DNA of 64,000 bases, taken from Coccinella septempunctata (lineage: Eukaryota; Arthropoda; Insecta; Coleoptera; Coccinellidae). The stretch lies in NCBI RefSeq assembly GCF_907165205.1, contig NC_058196.1, forward strand, positions 7,234,501 through 7,298,500, given 5' to 3'. The notes beneath the pieces are model-generated. The model worked only from the letters and a program-made list of their open reading frames with translations, ran no database searches and had not been told where the DNA came from. Below, piece by piece: positions 55,254 to 64,000 of the stretch (position 1 is the first letter of the stretch; each line of letters begins with the position of its first letter). A program made the translations under genes and the position numbers.

Positions 55254-57024
55254 GAAACGCTTTGAGAAGCTATCCAAGAAATTGAACTACTTGAGATCTC
55301 ATAATATTCCTGAACAACCAACCCAAACAGTATATTCGACGTTTAAATTTCACCCAAGAAAATTAAACATGACCGACGTTTCACTATCATCTGCCTTACA
55401 AGATCTTCTTAACCAGGGCCTTAAATATTCTGCACCTCTCAAGCCTTCCCCTGTACTTTTAGACTCGTTCACCTCACATATTGAGAACATTTTTGATCGG
55501 TGCAGATTAGAAAATTTGGCCACCATAACATTAGAAACAACTAACATCATCAAATCCTTCTTAAGACATCAAACTACAAAATTTGGGAGTTCTTCCTCTG
55601 TCATAAAATCATTGTTGAACAAAATCAACGTAAACAATCTCATGGTCACCAAAGCTGACAAGGGCAAATGCACCGTGATCATGAGAAAGTCTGATTACAT
55701 TTGCAAAACTGAAGACTTCCTAAATTCAACAGATTTCGACACAACCCCCAAAGATCTCACACCTGGTTTTCTTAAGAAGGTAAATTCTACCATCAAACAA
55801 AATAAAGATATTTTGCAGCTTTTCAATTTTAGAATAGATTAGCTTATCTCGTCTGCACCGGTCACTCCTCTGTTATATAGTTTGCCAAAGATCCACAAAC
55901 CAGGCATACCCGTTCGCCCAATCGTTTCCTTTGTTGGCACCCCTGCCCACGGCTTGTCTTCCTTCCTCTGTGATGTTTTTCAACGCCATTTAGATTACAG
56001 ATCAGAATTCTTTATCAAAAATTCTTCAGAACTTGTACATCAGATCAAAGACCTCAAATTTCCCGAGGGAGCAACCATGGTCTCCTTCGATATAGTCAAC
56101 TTATACCCATCTACTCCACCGGTTGAAGCCGCTGAATTAATCAACCAACTTTTGGCCTTTTCCGATCTTAGCGACGATGTTGTGTCTTCTCTCTCAGCTT
56201 TACTAAAAGTTTGCCTGGAGCAGAACTTTTTCAAATTCAACAACCGATTTTACATCCAAAAAAACGGCCTAAGTATGGGATCTCCCCTGGCGCCATTGCT
56301 TGCAGAGTGTTTTCTTAAATATCTTGAAAATAAACTCAAGGACACTTACTTGTTCAAAAAACACATTCTATTTTGGAGACGCTATGTGGACGACATTTTT
56401 TGCATCTTCCTGGGAGATCAATCTGACCTCGATATGTTCCTAGATTTCATTAACACACTGCATCCTAGAATCACCTTCACCGTTGAAGCACAGACAAATG
56501 GAACCCTTCCGTTTCTAGACTTGCTTTTGCGCTCGAGAGATGATGAGATCGAATTCTCTATCTACAGGAAGCCCACAACAACTGATCATGTGATCCCTTT
56601 CTCATCGAATCATCCACTCCAGTACAAGCTTGCCGCCTTCCGTTCCTTCTTCTATAGACTGTTGACAACTCCATTGTCCGCTGAAGATTACGAAACGGAA
56701 TACATTATACTACAAATAGCACACAACAATGGCTTCCCTATGAACTTGGTCCAGAACACTTTTCGCTGCATTTCCCATAAGATCATGATTAGACATAACA
56801 CCCATTTAACCCCTATATCAGATGAAAACATTATTTTCAAGAGCATCCCTTATGTTCCTGGGGTTTCTGAGAGAATCCAAAAATACCTAAAACAGTTCAA
56901 CATTCAGATTTCAAAGTTGAAAACTCCCTTAGAGCAATCCACTCCAGAGGTAAGGATAAGGTCGACCCGGTCGAGAGAATGGGAGTCTATCGGCTGGAAT
57001 GTTCTTGTGGTAGTTTCTACATAG
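55237..57024 (+). pseudogene. PLE-3 reverse transcriptase
   Basis: Best preserved Penelope-like RT of the window. The N-terminal region starts MELEGEKRFEKLSKKLNYLR. A TAG at 55840-55842 replaces the Trp codon of PLE-1 (KIDWLISS). The frame then continues in phase: PKIHKPGIPVRPIVSF, motif A FDIVNLYPSTPP (about 56083), motif B GLSMGSPLAPLLAE, catalytic YVDD at 56383-56394, and FLDLLLRSRDD. A small indel near 56908 shifts the frame, so the GIY-YIG domain is read in another phase. Two lesions therefore inactivate it. PLE RTs are related to telomerase RT and are coupled to a GIY-YIG nuclease. Confidence 0.92.
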
Positions 57025-57275
57025 GCCGATCCATTAGAAGCATCAAAACAAGGATCGATGAACACTTCAGAGCCATTAGGACCAACAACCCCAACAAGTC
57101 CACTTTCGCGGAGCACATCCTCTCGAACTCCGGCCACGTTCCTTCGTTGGAGCCCTGCATCCTGTCTCTACCTCAAAACAGAAGTTTATGTGACTCATTG
57201 GAGAATATACATATCACAAAGGCAAAACACAACACCCCAACTAAACTTCTGAACACCCAGCACCCAGCATACTGA
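56940..57275 (+). pseudogene. PLE-3 GIY-YIG endonuclease domain
   Basis: GIY-YIG nuclease in its own frame: GVYRLECSCGSFYIGRS, KTRIDEHFRAI, FAEHILSNSGHVP and an Asn-containing C-terminal motif ending at KHNTPTKLLNTQ. All key residues (GVY, YIG, Arg, His, Glu) are present. The stop is at 57273-57275. Similarity with the other copies ends near 57265, so the 3' pLTR is missing. Confidence 0.9.
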
Positions 57276-58154
57276 TAAATACTTTTGCTGGTGCATGAAT
57301 ATCATCAATGTTTCAATAACAAATTGTAAAAAGACCAGACCAATCCATAGATTTCCATATATCCAATAATGACTATAACGGAATCAGTGAAGAGTTCGAA
57401 AGTGCATTCATCATACTTATTCGAAGTGCCAATCATTACCTTCACCAAAACACCAAATGAGGTGAAAATCAGTTCGGAAAATTACTTCAGTTCCACGATG
57501 TTCATAAAAAGCGATTCATTCAGAAGATATCAAGTTATAATTATTTTTTTCATGATAGCGCAGTTTTTTATTTCCATTTTTGTTCATTATCAATATCAAA
57601 GCTTATTATCACTGTAAATGTCTTATCTGAATACCCAGATATGCTATAAATATCAAAAACAGATGCAAGACATATATTGAGAACGAAAAACTTCAGTTGA
57701 ACATTTCCAATTCCATTTTTAGATTTCGACATTTGATTGGCGATCATATTCATCCCATTAATTAATGTGAAGTAAAAGTCAATATGCAGCGCTGTTTTTT
57801 CCAGAGGCATTTCACCACCAAACAATTATTCATTAAAAATAATCCACTGATAAGGCATACCAAAGTTTCATTGATTTTGAGAAAATCAATGCAGATACCT
57901 GAAAAATTCAAATTTATGCCGAAAAAAACTACAAACAGAGTGTTTTGCATGAGTTTAAATTTGAATATAGCCTCAATGAGTCCGGTCCTGTGTTCGTCAA
58001 CTTTTAATGCTCTCTTTTATTGAAACTTACAAGTTTAAGCGGATAATGAATTTTTAGCTGAATCCAACTAAAATATTTGGAGTTATAGCCGAACGAAAAT
58101 TCGGGAAATTTGAATAAACTCCTCTGTATATCGGAGACGGAATAGCTAAGACAC

Positions 58155-58240
58155 ACATATGAGGTGTTTTTGAACTCATCTCAATGCCCTCTATTCACGG
58201 TTTTCGTTTGTCCGTTTACTTGTGAAACACCCTGTGAACT
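58155..58240 (+). repeat. Partial copy of the 580-bp repeat unit
   Basis: TTTTGAACTCATCTCAATGC through GTGAAACACCCTGTG matches 20345-20420 and 20965-21035 with few changes. It is a dispersed repeat, probably the end of a non-autonomous element. Confidence 0.75.
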
Positions 58241-58989
58241 GAAAAATCGCAAAAGACTCCTGGAGCAACTGAAAAATGCCATTAAATCAAGGAGTTTCTT
58301 TTGATCCGCTATGATGAAAAGTGTCAATATCCAGTTATTATTATTATTTGGGGTGATTAATCGAAAATCTACAATATCTCGAAAACCAAGGCACTTTTAC
58401 AAAACGTAAAATATATTTATCTGAACCGTCATAGAGTCCTCTAGCCGGAGGCTCCATATTATCCATTCATTACGCCACAGCCTGTATAATTATTATTATT
58501 ATATCAATGTATTGAAAACAAACAGACATCAATACAAGCCAGTTGTTTTTTTTTGAAGGTGAAGCTCCTATTACTTCATTCTTCTTTTAATTATTTTGAC
58601 TACCCAGACTACCATTCACGCAAGATGATTTTTGTTGAAGAATTCAACATTCTTGTAATTATCCGTTCATTTCTTCCAGAGATACCCATTCCCTACCACC
58701 TCTGAGTATTCAACTCAATGCTAACACTGCATCAAATGCATTTATTCTTCGGGTTGATTTTTTTGAATTCTAAGAAGATAAACAACAGAAACTCTCCTGA
58801 AACTACTGATCACTTATATTTTCGATGTAAATAAATAGATTTGGTATGTCTTCAATCAGTTCGTATAAACGTCAGTTATGTTCGTTACATATTTTCGTCT
58901 TAATATTTTCCGGAGTGATTTGGCATTGTGATTAAATACGTAATTACTGAGAGTCTCACGTAGAACGGACTACGTAGCACTGATTCAAA

Positions 58990-59095
58990 ACTCAAAAATG
59001 TTTTGACAAGCGTCATTTTCGTACCATACAGAGTGAAAGGTATACAATTTCCATGGCCAATCCAGTGCTATAATAAAAGTAAATGAAGTATAGAA
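58990..59095. repeat. Second copy of dispersed repeat seen at 125-240
   Basis: Opposite in orientation to 125-240 and sharing TTTTGACAAGC, CAGAGTGAAA, TTTCCATGGCCAA and AATGAAGTAT blocks. Confidence 0.7.
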
Positions 59096-59810
59096 GCTGA
59101 AAGTAAAACGTATATCTTTGTTGATTCATTCGGGAAAAACATCCCGATCTAGTTCCTAATGTCGTGAATATAATGCCCAAAAATTAGATCACTATTTCAT
59201 ACCAGAACAAATTCGGTAAAATTGTCTTTGGAATTAATCTTATATGTCACAAAAAATTTCATTGTCATGTATCATTCATTTTGGGACCTATATGGTATTA
59301 AACTCCCCTATCGGACGAAGTATCGTAGACATAAGCATATTTATTCAAAACTGTTAATATTCATGAAGAAAAGATAATAATTTCTGACCAAATTCATTTA
59401 CACCGAGATCACGAACCTTATCAATCAAGTATTAGCGTATGAAGTTCATTAATATCAGTATCGTTCTCGAACTATTTACAGGTTTCAATAAGTGTGAATG
59501 AATCGGAAGAGCAGCTGTATTCTATATATGAGTAGAATTCAAGCTGCCTTACTTTCTGTCCTCCTAAAATCTGGCAACGTTGCGGGAGGTGAGAGCGAAC
59601 TACTAATAAGAAATATATGCGGAGGTAGTAAGGTCTGATTCGTTTGAAGAAAAATTTTTCGATACAAATCTTTTCCCCTCTTTAGGTACCCCTGTTATTT
59701 ACCTTCCCCTCTACATATATAAACAAAAATTATTCCAATTATATAACTCCTTCACCCGGAGGTCAGGTCGCCCAATGAACTTAACGGAGGTAACAACGAA
59801 CTACGGGTTC

Positions 59811-59813
59811 ATA

Positions 59814-59835
<22 letters not shown>
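59811..59835. repeat. (TA)n microsatellite at 3' end of R4-A
   Basis: About 12 TA units directly next to the T run (59836-59847) that is the poly(A) of R4-A on the minus strand. Confidence 0.95.

Positions 59836-64000
<4,165 letters not shown>

Larger units (their letters stand above)
57276..59810. other. Mostly gene-free stretch
   Basis: AT-rich DNA with no supported gene. It contains a copy of the 20340-20415 repeat phrase (58155-58240), several (ATT)n runs near 58335 and 58490, and a copy of the 125-240 repeat (58990-59095). Confidence 0.55.

Overview
This window is a stretch of arthropod (most likely insect) genomic DNA, AT-rich, in which almost every recognisable coding sequence belongs to a transposable element. 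I found no host protein-coding gene, tRNA or rRNA gene that I can support. The combination of BEL/Pao, Ty3/gypsy, an errantivirus-like env, a Jockey-superfamily LINE, R4/Dong-type elements and Penelope-like elements (PLEs) fits an insect. I cannot name the species; a beetle is a guess only.

Layout. 1-3888: a 145-bp satellite array, with an inverted piece at the left edge. 3893-7857: a 5'-truncated BEL/Pao element (BEL-2) with its 3' LTR. 7858-15649: two different Ty3/gypsy interiors (G1 and G2) joined head to tail without an LTR between them. About 15660-19430, minus strand: the 3' half of an errantivirus-like element (integrase, env, polypurine tract, probable LTR). 19440-25780: gene-free DNA with a 580-bp tandem duplication, a small MITE and a degenerate tandem array. 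25785-27890, minus: a 5'-truncated LINE. 29037-31850: decayed R4/Dong-type copies. 32458-35610: a second LINE (ORF1 plus the start of ORF2), split by a solo BEL-2 LTR with a perfect 5-bp target duplication and cut off by a PLE.

35610-57275 is a nested stack. PLE-1 (minus) carries a 1.53-kb non-autonomous DNA element with terminal inverted repeats. Next come two R4/Dong-type copies (C1, C2), each starting at a (TAA)n microsatellite. C2 is cut by a head-to-head PLE pair (PLE-2 minus, PLE-3 plus). PLE-3 is split by a complete 9,368-bp BEL/Pao element (BEL-1) with 1,841-bp LTRs, AGGAT target duplications and intact gag and pol frames separated by one in-frame UGA. All three PLE terminal repeats contain a hammerhead-ribozyme-like motif. 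57276-59810 is gene-free apart from two dispersed repeat fragments.

59811-64000 holds two R4/Dong-type elements (A and B, minus strand), both 5'-truncated and both bounded on each side by (TA)n microsatellite. This suggests a lineage that targets TA repeats, alongside family C at TAA repeats.

The genes do not form one pathway; each cluster is a self-contained mobile element or its remains. The most notable signals are the microsatellite-associated R4/Dong families, the ribozyme-like motifs in the PLE terminal repeats, and the young BEL element with a stop codon between gag and pol.
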